Shown: positions 41,612 through 50,553 of the stretch, one piece after another
How positions within the stretch are numbered: position 1 is the first letter of the stretch
Layout of the letters: every line of letters starts with the position of its first letter
Notes under the pieces: generated by a model
What the model was told of the DNA's origin: nothing
Database searches by the model: none
What the model saw: the letters and a program-made list of their open reading frames with translations, nothing else
Program-made: the position numbers and the translations under genes
Assembly (NCBI RefSeq): GCF_014192915.1
Contig: NZ_JACHYN010000018.1
Span: 48,492 to 112,491 of the forward strand
DNA: 64,000 nt
Source: Azospirillum sp. OGB3
GTDB lineage: Bacteria > Pseudomonadota > Alphaproteobacteria > Azospirillales > Azospirillaceae
Reading direction: 5' to 3'

Positions 41612-41645
41612 GGCCGCTGCCACCACACAGCGGCCAATTTTTTTG
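41612..41645 (+). terminator. rho-independent terminator
   Basis: GGCCGCTG (41612-41619) pairs perfectly with CAGCGGCC (41628-41635), followed by AA and seven T. The clearest intrinsic terminator in the window. Confidence 0.85.
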
Positions 41646-41714
41646 CACTGGACCGCATGCCGTGTAATAATGACCAATCTCATGGAAGCATAGTTTAAGA
41701 GTTTTGGTATTTTC

Positions 41715-41730
41715 CATAAGTGAACTTATG
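41715..41730. promoter_or_regulatory. CATAAGT-GA-ACTTATG operator-like palindrome
   Basis: A perfect 7+7 inverted repeat in an AT-rich stretch (41640-41735) between the terminator and the interrupted frame at 41739. Typical of a repressor site near a promoter. Confidence 0.45.
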
Positions 41731-41738
41731 TGATTCTC

Positions 41739-41981
41739 ATGCTCATCGGAAAGGTTGTGAGTTTCGCGAACTCAATCACCATCGCCTTCGGTCCGCCAGT
41801 TGCGGGTTAGACGCTCAAATCAGCCAGCTTTTTCATCGGAACAGACAGCGGCCCACTGGTTGTCATCCTTATGTCGGCGGGTATCGTTTCGTTTTTCATG
41901 CCGGACATCTCGGGCTTTGTCGTCAAGCGAGTTCCAATGAGGCTCAGCTACGGGCCCGAGCGCCGCGGCGATGGCACATGA
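41739..41981 (+). pseudogene. small membrane protein frame interrupted by TAG
   Basis: From ATG 41739 the frame reads MLIGKVVSFANSITIAFGPP. It stops at TAG (41808), then continues in the same frame with SASFFIGTDSGPLVVILMSA, IVSFFMPDISGFVVKR and a stop at 41981. Both halves have consistent hydrophobic-loop character, so this looks like one 80-residue membrane protein with a nonsense codon. Only the in-frame continuity supports it. Confidence 0.35.
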
Positions 41982-42633
41982 TTCGCAATCTTGCAGGTCC
42001 CTTCGACCTCGCGCACCGACAAGCCCTCTTGGGGAAACTGCGTCAGCCGAGCTACGGAGGACAAGGTGCGGATGGCGCTCGTCCCGACGGTTATCACCCC
42101 GGCGCTCCTCGCGTGGGTCGGCCGCAACGCCGGCATCATGGAGCAGGCCGATACCGACACTTCACGCTTTGAAGCGCCCCGCCTGAATGGTGTGTTGTCC
42201 GACGCAGAACACATCCCTATCAGAGTTTCCCACCCTGCCCGCTGAGCGCATGATCCACGCAACCAGGTGCGACGCCCGTTCCCTCTCGCTAAGCGGAACT
42301 CCTCCCCTGCCGGCCGGATCCAGATCGCCGCCGGCATGTCGGCGAGCGGAACTCGCCCAGGGCGGCCGCGGCGGCGCCGAGGTGCAGGACCTGCAGGTCG
42401 CGGCGGGCGTCGGACCGGCTGGTGCTGGTCATCCTGCTGGTGCTGATAGCCGCTGGCTCGTCGGCCAGATGTCCACCCAGGGTGGCATCGAGGTGCAGGA
42501 CCTGAAGGGCAGCTGACCGCCCGGGCGGCGCTCACCATCCTGCCGCCCGTCGGAGCCGTCCCATTATGAGACGGGCGCATCCCCTGCCCTGCCCTACCGA
42601 CCGGAGCAAGATCGCTGCGGGCCTGCCGGCGAG
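41982..42633. other. about 650 bases without a convincing gene
   Basis: Open frames exist on both strands but lack start signals and consistent codon bias. The phrase GTGCAGGACCTG recurs near 42381, 42490 and 42667. This suggests duplicated or degraded 5' parts of the phasin-like gene that follows. Confidence 0.35.
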
Positions 42634-43032
42634 TTGGTCGCCCAGGTCGGCGCCGTCGGCGCCGGCCGGGTGCAGGACCTGGAAACCGTGATGGACTTCC
42701 AGCGCAAGAACCTTGAGGCGGCTGGGCACGCCGCCGAGACCGTAGGTGCCGCCGTTCGCACCATTGCGACCCGCAACAACGAAATCATGGCGCAGGCGAT
42801 CGAAGCCGCTCCGGAACGCGTGCGCGCGCTGATGGGGGTCACCACCTTCGAGGACGCCATCACCAAGGAGGTCGAGGCCGTGAAGGGCAGCTTTGAGCGC
42901 ACAGTGGCCAACACCCAGGAAATGACCACGATCGCGGCGAAGGCGCACTCGGAGGCCGCCGGCATCCTGACCGCGCGTGTGCGCGCCGGCATGCACGAGG
43001 TCGCGGCCTTGGCCAAGGCCGCGACGAAGTAA
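42634..43032 (+). CDS. phasin-like protein, possibly 5'-truncated
   Basis: 132 residues from a TTG at 42634. The core (VMDFQRKNLEAAGHAAETVG, NEIMAQAIEAAPERVRALMG) is the amphipathic helical pattern of phasins, which coat polyhydroxyalkanoate granules. Phasins of this type normally have 20-40 more N-terminal residues. Here the frame stays open upstream without a good start, and the upstream DNA holds repeated gene-like fragments. The gene may therefore be a truncated or rearranged copy. Confidence 0.6.
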   Translation: MVAQVGAVGAGRVQDLETVMDFQRKNLEAAGHAAETVGAAVRTIATRNNEIMAQAIEAAPERVRALMGVTTFEDAITKEVEAVKGSFERTVANTQEMTTIAAKAHSEAAGILTARVRAGMHEVAALAKAATK

Positions 43033-43223
43033 GACGCCTGGTTGCACCATGGAACCAGCCATTCGCCAGACCGGCGGGTGGCCGGTTCGTTTTAGAGTCG
43101 CCGCCGCAGCGATGCCTGAATTACACCTTCTTTGGAGTAGACCACTCCTCGACGTTGCATCAAGATGCTTCGGCTCGACGGCAGGGGGTGCCGGCGGCTG
43201 AAACGCATGAGCGAGGGGCGGGA

Positions 43224-44582
43224 ATGATGGGACGTCGCGGTGCCTTATTCGTGTTCGCGATCCTGACTCTGGCCCCCAGCTATGTCTATGCGTTCTCTCA
43301 GTACGACCCGGATGATCTGGAGGCTGCGGTCGCCGTGATTAAGCGAGGCACGGCTCTCGCCTTCCACGGCAGCACCGCCCCGATGAGCGAAGACATGCCG
43401 CCGGACCCGTATGATGGCCGCAAGGGCACGATTCTGGAAAGCGCCACCGAGTACCAGTTCAACAGCCACCCGGACCGGGCCCAGGACGGGTACAGATATC
43501 ACTCGCTGCCGTCGGATGGCCAACGCGCCGAGCCGGATGGAGCGATCACCGACAAGCACGGCAACAAAGCGGTCCAGACGCAGCTGAAGTCCTTCGACGC
43601 CGACCCGAAGGCCTGCAGCAAGATCGGCAGCGCCGTCGCGACATACCCGACGCAGTCCATCATCATTCCCGAATCGACCCTCGATTACGTGATGCTGAAC
43701 TGCAAGGAGATGGTTGCAGGCCACGAGCATCGCATCCACAAAGGCGGGCTGACCGACAGTGAGGCGGCGGAATTCAGCCGCCTAGCGAACAAGATGAAGT
43801 GGTCGGGGACCAAAGACAACCCGATACCGGACCTGAGTGGCCTGACGGACGAGGAGAAGGCCCGGCTCGCCGAACTGGGCCGAAAGGTCCGGACGCCGCA
43901 CGTGTCGTTTTCGAAGAAGGCGGTTGCGGAGATCAAGCACGGCTACACGACTACAGCCAAGGCGAAGGGCTATTCAACGGCCGCAGCCAACGACAACAAG
44001 CCGGAGGCCAGGGAAAGCAAGGCTCACCACACCAAGGAAGCCGCGGCGGGAGGATCGTCTGGATCGTACACGACGATGATTCTCAAGTTGGCGGAGGGCA
44101 GCGTGCCCGAGGGCATGATCCACTCGGCTGAAAAAGTCATCCATGTGACCTCGGGGATACCCTATGTCCGGCAAGTCGTTGGGGTCACCACGGTTGCCGT
44201 GAACGGGTACTACTATGTGAAGATCATGATGGATGTGGACCCGGCAACGGACGAAGGCAAACAGCGGATCCACAAGGCGACGAACACTCTGATCGACAGC
44301 GGATTTGTTAACGCAGGAGCGTTTGCCGGCGGCCTCGCGGGTTCGACGAGCGGTGGCGCTGCCGGTACGGCCATCGCTGTTTACGCATGCCCTTACACCG
44401 TCGCCTTTGCACCCTACTGCCTGATGGCGGTGCCGGTCGTCATGGGAATTGGCGGTGGGATCGTTGGTGCCTACTATGGCAGCGGTGCCATGGAGGTGTT
44501 TGTTGAAGGGGTCCACGAGGCAGATGCCATGCGTAAGGCCAACGAAGAATATCTGAACGCGCTCAATCAAGCGCCCCAGTAG
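43224..44582 (+). CDS. secreted protein with glycine-zipper membrane segment, 452 aa
   Basis: The ATG at 43224 follows GAGGGGCGGG. The signal peptide is residues 1-23 (ending YVYA). The mature N-terminal 200 residues are hydrophilic with two Cys. A Lys/Ala/Ser-rich linker follows, then a hydrophobic Gly/Ala-rich stretch (about residues 375-430, GAFAGGLAGSTSGGAAGTAI and VVMGIGGGIVGAYYGSG). That is a glycine-zipper able to insert into membranes. Colicin-like or effector-like architecture is possible but unproven. A strong terminator follows. Confidence 0.55.
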   Translation: MMGRRGALFVFAILTLAPSYVYAFSQYDPDDLEAAVAVIKRGTALAFHGSTAPMSEDMPPDPYDGRKGTILESATEYQFNSHPDRAQDGYRYHSLPSDGQRAEPDGAITDKHGNKAVQTQLKSFDADPKACSKIGSAVATYPTQSIIIPESTLDYVMLNCKEMVAGHEHRIHKGGLTDSEAAEFSRLANKMKWSGTKDNPIPDLSGLTDEEKARLAELGRKVRTPHVSFSKKAVAEIKHGYTTTAKAKGYSTAAANDNKPEARESKAHHTKEAAAGGSSGSYTTMILKLAEGSVPEGMIHSAEKVIHVTSGIPYVRQVVGVTTVAVNGYYYVKIMMDVDPATDEGKQRIHKATNTLIDSGFVNAGAFAGGLAGSTSGGAAGTAIAVYACPYTVAFAPYCLMAVPVVMGIGGGIVGAYYGSGAMEVFVEGVHEADAMRKANEEYLNALNQAPQ

Positions 44583-44588
44583 AGCCGT

Positions 44589-44610
44589 CCCGCCGGCGTT
44601 CGCCGGCGGG
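44589..44610 (+). terminator. very stable GC hairpin
   Basis: CCCGCCGGCG and CGCCGGCGGG pair perfectly around TT, six bases after the stop. No U-run. Confidence 0.65.
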
Positions 44611-44889
44611 GTGTCGCGTGTACGGATGCGAGGCGGTCAGGGGGACTTGGCGGCGTTTTCCATGCTGAGACCGATCTGTGCATCGGCCTGCAACACTGGG
44701 CCAGTCTCAGGGGTGTTCGGCGTCCGGTCTTGGCCGTCAAGGCGCCTCGCTGATCGGCGCGTCTCGTGAGATAACGGGAATCTGCGACATCTTGCGCATC
44801 TCCAGGCCGCAATAGTCTCATAATCGGTCTTGTAATTGGCCTCGCATGTGGTAGTGTTCTCTCCAGGTTATTATCGCTTAACGGTCTCA
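44611..44889. other. region upstream of the resolvase gene
   Basis: No gene seen. Resolvase crossover (res) sites usually lie here. GGTTATTATCGCTTAACGG (44866-44884) and CATAATCGGTCTTGTAATTG (44819-44838) are AT-rich candidates, without clear inverted repeats. Confidence 0.3.
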
Positions 44890-45501
44890 ATGTCCCCCGT
44901 GTCCGCCGAAAATTGGGTGTATGGGTATGCCCGCGTTTCAACCGATGACCAGAACCTTGCCTTGCAGCGTGATGCGCTGTTGAAGGCTGGGGTTCCGGCG
45001 GAGCGGATCTACACGGACCAGATGTCCGGGGCGACCGTGAAGCGTCCGGGCCTCACTGCCCTTCGGAAGGCGTTGCGACCGGGAGACAGTCTGTATGTCT
45101 GGCGCCTTGATCGCCTTGGGCGGTCGGTGTCCGAACTGGACGCCCTAGCGAAGGAGCTGCGCGAGGACGGCGTTGTGCTCAAGAGCCTGACGGAAGTCTT
45201 CGACACATCGAGCGCTTTCGGCACGTTCATGTTCCAAATCCTGTCCGTGTTTGCGGAGTTTGAGCGCAATCTGATTCGCGAGCGGACGATGGCTGGTCTG
45301 GTCGCAGCCAAAGCCCGAGGAAGCAAGGCAGGCCCGAAGCCGAAGATGTCGGCCGAGCAAGTAGAGGAAGCCCAAGCTCTGTTGCTCGACGGCAAGATGA
45401 CGGCGACGGAGATCGCCAAGAGGTACGGAGTCAGCAAGCCCACCCTCTTTCGCTACATACCGGGTGGTCGTGAGGCTCTGGCGTTGATTGCACAACAGTA
45501 G
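44890..45501 (+). CDS. serine recombinase (resolvase/invertase family)
   Basis: 203 residues from ATG 44890. The catalytic Ser is in GYARVSTDDQNL (Ser17). LYVWRLDRLGRSVSEL carries the conserved Arg pair, and FAEFERNLIRERT the E-helix start. The C-terminal helix-turn-helix is MTATEIAKRYGVSKPTLFRY. Such proteins resolve plasmid multimers, invert segments or belong to Tn3-type elements. No transposase or inverted repeats adjoin it here. It is followed closely by a small gene. Confidence 0.9.
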   Translation: MSPVSAENWVYGYARVSTDDQNLALQRDALLKAGVPAERIYTDQMSGATVKRPGLTALRKALRPGDSLYVWRLDRLGRSVSELDALAKELREDGVVLKSLTEVFDTSSAFGTFMFQILSVFAEFERNLIRERTMAGLVAAKARGSKAGPKPKMSAEQVEEAQALLLDGKMTATEIAKRYGVSKPTLFRYIPGGREALALIAQQ

Positions 45502-45515
45502 TGAAAGGCATCGAC

Positions 45516-45740
45516 ATGAACATCACCACCATTGAAGCCAATGGCCGCCCGTGCCTCATCTGCAAGCCGGCTGACGCCGATGACCTTGCCGGCTTTCTTG
45601 GCGCGGTCAGCTCCATTCAAGGCTTTACCTTCACAACGCGCGACGCGACCGACGACGAACGCTGCCGCTGGGCCGCGGCGGCAATGCTGCACGTCCGCAA
45701 GAACGGCAATTTCGACGGGTTCTTCGGCATTGAGGCCTGA
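45516..45740 (+). CDS. hypothetical protein, 74 aa
   Basis: ATG 45516 with GAAAGG upstream, 14 bases after the resolvase stop. Small acidic protein (PADADDLAGFLGAVSSIQGF; RCRWAAAAMLHVRKNG). Probably co-transcribed with the resolvase gene. Unrecognised. Confidence 0.5.
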   Translation: MNITTIEANGRPCLICKPADADDLAGFLGAVSSIQGFTFTTRDATDDERCRWAAAAMLHVRKNGNFDGFFGIEA

Positions 45741-45825
45741 CGCAATCCTTCTTCACCCGCCTCTTGGCTCAATCCTTCCGTTCGGCAAAACCATAACTTT
45801 TTAGCCTGTCGAAAGGTTTCTTAAC

Positions 45826-46191
45826 GTGTTCAATATTATTGTCCATGTCTGTCTGTGCGCCAGTGCCTTAACCCTGCTTATTGCTTCAGCATTAGTGGCT
45901 CCGGAAAGTGTCAGGGTGGTCGCCGCCCTCATCTCGGCTTGCATGCTTTGGCTGTCTGGTGTCGCTACCGGCGCCGCAGTAATCGAATACCGCTTCGCGC
46001 GAAGAAAAGCCAAGGTGGTCAAAACCCGTCTTGGACGGATTGTCCATCCCATAGGTCTTTTGTTGGCGCTTGCAGCTCTTGGTGTCGTTCTGGCGACCGG
46101 TGCCGAGGCGTCTGCCATTGTCTCTTGCCTGATCTTCATCGCCGGCTCCGCCGCGCTTAGCGCGTGGAACTGGGGATGGTTCAGTCGCTGA
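45826..46191 (+). CDS. small membrane protein, 121 aa
   Basis: GTG start. Four hydrophobic segments are seen at about residues 5-24, 30-52, 74-92 and 95-115, with a positively charged cytoplasmic loop (FARRKAKVVKTRLGR). No family recognised. Confidence 0.5.
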   Translation: MFNIIVHVCLCASALTLLIASALVAPESVRVVAALISACMLWLSGVATGAAVIEYRFARRKAKVVKTRLGRIVHPIGLLLALAALGVVLATGAEASAIVSCLIFIAGSAALSAWNWGWFSR

Positions 46192-46233
46192 AGCCGCTGA
46201 TCAGAACCGAACCAATTAAAACGGCATGAAAGC

Positions 46234-46938
46234 ATGGAATCGACATACGGCAATCGTCCGCACCAAACATACTCATTATTCCACGAGACTGGCTTATATG
46301 GTGCATTTGCGATCGTGCAGAATAATCGCTTAGCATCAATCTCACCACCCTATCCGGGTGAATTTTTACCGATAAGGGACCACTCCAATTTTGTTCAGCG
46401 CGAATCTGTTCACGCTGGTGGGATTGGTGGCTTCAAAGGCAGAGGTGTTGTTCTGGAATTCACTTGGACGGGGCTACGTCTGGATTGGCCGTCCTCTCTT
46501 GCATTTCAGTCTATCTCAGAGGACCGGATCAACAAAACGCCGACTGAACATGCCATGCGATATTCCGTCGCGCCCAACGTACTTTACAATGTGTACAGCG
46601 AATGGTCCCTAAACACCAGCGGCTGGATCGGGCGGCCGGGGCGCTATATGTGGAGCCGAATTTTTAGAACCACGGGCCCTGGGCTACGTCTTATCGCTGC
46701 TTTTGCACGGGGCAATGCGCTACCGGAAAATTGTCGAATCGGTGAAAGGGATCCTCTTGGAGCGCTGGTAACGCCATGGCACATTGACCAGTTAAATGCA
46801 GCAATTCGGAATGGGCTCGACATCAGCGTCGATGGCAGACCTGCCGAAGAGAACCCAAACAGCGTCATTGTGCCTCAGCAACCCGTGCCGCGTTCCACAT
46901 CGTGGTTGCCCAAGTGGTGGCGGATGCGCATCAGATGA
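46234..46938 (+). CDS. hypothetical protein, 234 aa
   Basis: AT-richer than most of the window. Soluble, aromatic-rich protein with no recognised domain (RGVVLEFTWTGLRLDWPSSL; YSEWSLNTSGWIGRPGRYMW). The start at 46234 has no clear ribosome-binding site. Composition suggests recent acquisition. Confidence 0.5.
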   Translation: MESTYGNRPHQTYSLFHETGLYGAFAIVQNNRLASISPPYPGEFLPIRDHSNFVQRESVHAGGIGGFKGRGVVLEFTWTGLRLDWPSSLAFQSISEDRINKTPTEHAMRYSVAPNVLYNVYSEWSLNTSGWIGRPGRYMWSRIFRTTGPGLRLIAAFARGNALPENCRIGERDPLGALVTPWHIDQLNAAIRNGLDISVDGRPAEENPNSVIVPQQPVPRSTSWLPKWWRMRIR

Positions 46939-47088
46939 TAATTGCGCATATTCACTGCACGCATGGTGCCACCGTGTCTCCGCAATTCGCTCCGTGCCTC
47001 GCGCGTGTTATGGTGATGCCAATCACAACCAGTCGGCTTCCCGACGCGCAGCGCCTCAGCGGAGGAGGCGGATCGCCAACGAACAATC

Positions 47089-47817
47089 ATGCTCACCGAA
47101 TTTTTGACTGACACAAAAGTTGCTGCTTGGCTTTGGCTGACGTTATCCTGTTCTACGCTTTTTGCTGTCCGGCTGATTTTGGCACGCCGGGTGTCGCGAC
47201 CCGACGACTATTCTGGCACTCGGGCTTTCACGCCGGTCGAATTTGCCGAAATGACCATTGCCCGCTACCGATTGTCGACGTGCGTGGCTGTTGGAGGGCG
47301 CCAGAACAAATTTGATCCGAAAACCGACACGGTTCATTTGACACACGATGTTGCCAATAGGCGAGACAGTCGCGCCTACGCGACTGTCAGCCATGAACTC
47401 GGGCATGCCATCCGCTTTCATGATCGCCGCCTCCTTACGGTGCTGTATGCAAAGCTCGGCTTATGGGCACCCGCGGCGGCGTTGACTGTAGCTGCACTCT
47501 CGCTTGCCGCAAGGGTCTTTGATGTCGAGGCACTCGTTTACCTTTCGAAGTGGACGGGCACGGCCGCGCTCCAGGCGGCTGCATCGTCCGTAACTCTCGG
47601 CATCAGCACCACCGCGGCCACTACCCTGTTCGCCATTGTCGCATCCGATGAATGGCGCACCTCATTCCCCTTGGCCCTCACCTTGATGGAGCAGGCCGGC
47701 GTCTTCAGCGAGGATGACATTGTCATCTGCCGATCCAGCCTGAAGGCGGCGGCGACAACCTACCTTCTGCCATTTTCCATTCTTCCGGCCTTTGTCATCG
47801 CACTGTGGCCGCTCTAG
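47089..47817 (+). CDS. zinc metallopeptidase, YugP/Zn_peptidase_2 family
   Basis: 242 residues. The N-terminal membrane helix is at about 12-32. Then comes the catalytic HELGHA (His-Glu-x-x-His) at about residues 104-109, preceded by NKFDPKTDTVHLTHDVANRR, as in YugP-type membrane peptidases. Two further hydrophobic segments follow (about 122-145, 160-188) and a last one at the C-terminus. Substrate unknown. AT-richer codon use than the flanking genes. Confidence 0.75.
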   Translation: MLTEFLTDTKVAAWLWLTLSCSTLFAVRLILARRVSRPDDYSGTRAFTPVEFAEMTIARYRLSTCVAVGGRQNKFDPKTDTVHLTHDVANRRDSRAYATVSHELGHAIRFHDRRLLTVLYAKLGLWAPAAALTVAALSLAARVFDVEALVYLSKWTGTAALQAAASSVTLGISTTAATTLFAIVASDEWRTSFPLALTLMEQAGVFSEDDIVICRSSLKAAATTYLLPFSILPAFVIALWPL

Positions 47818-47867
47818 AGTGAACCCTTTCGGCTCCGCTTCAGGAAGCCCCTGACCCAGGACGTCAA

Positions 47868-48668
47868 GTGAGCGCCATGAGAAGCCTTTGCCTCCGCGTC
47901 CTCTCCTTTACAGCCGCCCTTGCTCTCGCTGTGCCGATAATGATTGCCGGCATCGGCATCGGCATCGTCGTCACCCTCCCCTTCATTGCCTCCGCGCTGC
48001 CGCTGGAGTTGACCCGCGTGACGCTGACCGACGGCTCTCGCCAGGTCGAGATGCAGGGGATGATTCACATCGCCTCGCCAGAGTTCTACCGCGACGTGGC
48101 TGATCTGGTTGCCAAGCGCCGGACAGACGGATGGCTCGTTTTCTATGAGGGGGTCCGCGACGATCTCGGCCGCGGGAACACTGAAATTCACCCGTACGAG
48201 ATGATGGCCCCCGCGCTCGGCGAGGGGTTGGTGCTTCAGGACAACGCGAAAATTCTTGGTCTGCCCGGGGCAGACCTGCGCAACGTCGACGTGACGCTCT
48301 CTGAGCTGCTCGCTGGGCTCCCGCCTCTCCCCTCTCCCGACCACGACGCCCCGCAGGAGGTGCCTTTCACCCTAGCGGAAGCCCGGGAGATGTTTGACGC
48401 CCTGCCCGGCTGGGCCCAGCGACGTGTCCGCGCCGCCTATCAGATCCTTCTCGCCACCACGACATCCGGCCGCTATGCGCATCAGGTGCTTTTACCGGCA
48501 ATCACAACCCTGCGCGAGCAACGAGTGGCTCGCGCGATCGAGGATGCCCAAGGGGTCAATGTTCTTGTGATCTACGGCCAGCTCCATATCAACGCGATCT
48601 GGGCGCATCTGAGTGCTGCTGATCCCGCCTGGCATCCCCTGTCAACAATCTCGGTGAGACCGTTCTAG
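47868..48668 (+). CDS. TraB/GumN-like (TIKI superfamily) protein
   Basis: 266 residues; GTG 47868 or ATG 47877 may start. The N-terminal membrane anchor is at about residues 10-40. The protein then shows the TraB-type pattern: VEMQGMIHIASPEFYRDVAD with a GxxH-type motif, VFYEGV with a conserved Glu, and VLVIYGQLHI at the end. TraB/TIKI proteins include metal-dependent peptidases of the envelope. Same direction as and 50 bases after the zinc peptidase gene, so the two may act together. Confidence 0.6.
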   Translation: MSAMRSLCLRVLSFTAALALAVPIMIAGIGIGIVVTLPFIASALPLELTRVTLTDGSRQVEMQGMIHIASPEFYRDVADLVAKRRTDGWLVFYEGVRDDLGRGNTEIHPYEMMAPALGEGLVLQDNAKILGLPGADLRNVDVTLSELLAGLPPLPSPDHDAPQEVPFTLAEAREMFDALPGWAQRRVRAAYQILLATTTSGRYAHQVLLPAITTLREQRVARAIEDAQGVNVLVIYGQLHINAIWAHLSAADPAWHPLSTISVRPF

Positions 48669-48697
48669 CCATTCTCCTGCACTGAGGCTGTGCCCGG

Positions 48698-48835
48698 TCA
48701 GGCCGCCGCACGACCATGCTTAGAGTTCAGCGGCAAAGGCACGCCAGCAGCCGTCGCTTGGAGGGTGGCCCGAAGAAGGTGATTCATGTGATCGTCGGGA
48801 TCGATTGACGACGTGAGCCTGATGATCTCGGTCAT
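48698..48835 (-). CDS. possible 45-residue protein
   Basis: MTEIIRLTSSIDPDDHMNHL, then an Ala/Leu-rich helix and a basic end (KHGRAAA). Coding-like composition, but the ribosome-binding site is weak. Confidence 0.3.
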   Translation of the reverse strand: MTEIIRLTSSIDPDDHMNHLLRATLQATAAGVPLPLNSKHGRAAA

Positions 48836-49307
48836 GGTTGCGAGGCGTTCGCTCCCGGCGCCCTCCCCTCCCCTCCCCCATCTCCGGTCGACCACGTTGC
48901 TGAACTGTGCTGAGTGCGGCGCGGCAGCCGCTCGTGCAATCGCTACGCTTTACCTCCGGCGCGGTGACCGCCTCCTTCATTGTCGGCAGGTGATCTGTGA
49001 ATGATCGCCAGCCTGCCTATGATCAATGGGCTTGAGCACCACCCACGGTCCGAATGCGCAATCTCTGCGCCCCCTCCCCTTCTCCGTCTACCCTCGACGC
49101 GGCTCCGTCTCGGAAGTTTGAGTTCCACCAATCCAGTCGGTCAAGTCGCTCACCCGTGAACGCACCAATGCCAATCGTGCGTGGTGAATGGACAGCAAGA
49201 AGGAACCTGTTCGATGGAATTCTGGCGTGGTTTCGTTCCGGTCGGTGATCTCGACTGAGCTCATCACGAAGCTCGTACGGCAAGCCGTTCAAGCCAGCTT
49301 CGCACCG

Positions 49308-49325
49308 TTACCCGACGTCGGGTAA
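49308..49325. promoter_or_regulatory. parS-like palindrome 1
   Basis: TTACCCGACGTCGGGTAA, a perfect 18-bp palindrome. One of four related sites around parAB. Confidence 0.7.
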
Positions 49326-49500
49326 AATGGGTGTCCTACTGGCTCTGACGCAGAGGAACGACCAAGAGACGGCATCTGGAGCTTCCGAGAATTTCTACGC
49401 TCCAGATCAACTGTCCAGCAGCCGTTTTCCGTGCCATTGGCGAGGGAGTGGGCAATCCACCATGACCGGCAGAATTCGCGGCGGGTATCACCGCCCGTCG

Positions 49501-49522
49501 CTTTACCCGACGTCGGGTAAAG
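49501..49522. promoter_or_regulatory. parS-like palindrome 2
   Basis: The same TTACCCGACGTCGGGTAA core (49503-49520) extended by CT and AG to a perfect 22-bp palindrome, 195 bases after site 1. Confidence 0.7.
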
Positions 49523-49767
49523 AGGCCGGTGCTGTGCAACGGGGGCATTGAGCGACCGCACCTCCTGACCGGATCGAGCCTCATCGACCCTAGCTCGATG
49601 CGCCCATCGACGGCCATGGCCGTTGGCCAACGAAGAGGTGGAGCGGCACAGCACCGGTTGGGCCATCTCGTCCGTGCGCAGCTCACCACCGCGGCGGCCG
49701 TCGTCGTCGCATTCCCCCCTGGCGCGCACTGAAAGCCGGCCCAAAGCTTGAACAGGCATTCGTCTCG

Positions 49768-50553
49768 CTATTGAGCGGCAAGGGCAGCGCGCATTCGATG
49801 CGCCACCGCATTCAGCAAGACGTCGTTCCCGTCATCCTGCGCTCTGAGTTCGTTCGCACGGATGACGCTGGGCCACAGATGCTTCGGATCTCCAGCTGGC
49901 GAGGCCCCCACAGGCTCCTGCCCCCCCGAACGTCGATAGTCATCCCTCGTTGCGCTAGCGATGCGGGCATACCTACGAGTAGCGATGACTGGAGCCTTAG
50001 CGGCCCGGTCCATTGCGGCAACATCCAACTGGACATCGGTAAAATTCAGGCGCTCCTCGGTGACGACGGTGGTGCCATCGCGAAATTCTAAGTAAACCGG
50101 GTCTGCGCCCTGCCCGCCGGCGTCGACCTTACGCTCGATTACCAAGCCTGCGACAGGAAACTGGCCGCCACTCTGCCCAATTATGTGGCGCGCCAGACGC
50201 TCGCCGCACCGGGGGTGATCGGCTAGACCGACAGCACTGCACGCGTTACCAATCCGGACAGCGATATTCGCCGCAGTCGGGTTTAGCAGGTAAACAATCG
50301 CGGACAGCGTCTTGCCGCCGCTGGTGACCGAGTATGGGCATCGACGGACGTCTCTGCCTTCGTAACCAGGCCAGTTTCGCAGGGGATCCGCATCGCAGTT
50401 ACGCGACATGTAACGCGAAGCCGCCAACTTTTGGCTCAGGTGGTCCGCTGCTGCGCGCTCAGCAGATCCCTGCGCGGCGAGCGCGGCACTCTGCGTGCAC
50501 ATCACTGTTAGGAAAGTAACCATCACCCCGACACTCACGGGTAATGCTCTCAT
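49768..50553 (-). CDS. secreted hypothetical protein, 261 aa
   Basis: The signal peptide covers residues 1-27 (ending LALA-AQ). The mature part has four Cys and a beta-rich centre (LSAIVYLLNPTAANIAVRIG). The ATG overlaps the stop of the glucosaminidase gene (ATGA at 50550-50553), so the two exported proteins are translated together. Possibly its partner or immunity/chaperone protein. Family unknown. Confidence 0.55.
   Translation of the reverse strand: MRALPVSVGVMVTFLTVMCTQSAALAAQGSAERAAADHLSQKLAASRYMSRNCDADPLRNWPGYEGRDVRRCPYSVTSGGKTLSAIVYLLNPTAANIAVRIGNACSAVGLADHPRCGERLARHIIGQSGGQFPVAGLVIERKVDAGGQGADPVYLEFRDGTTVVTEERLNFTDVQLDVAAMDRAAKAPVIATRRYARIASATRDDYRRSGGQEPVGASPAGDPKHLWPSVIRANELRAQDDGNDVLLNAVAHRMRAALAAQ

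Larger units (their letters stand above)
48836..49767. other. about 930 bases, mostly non-coding, with two parS-like sites
   Basis: Open frames here have no good starts or recognisable content. The region contains two perfect TTACCCGACGTCGGGTAA palindromes (listed separately), so it probably belongs to the partition locus. Confidence 0.5.
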
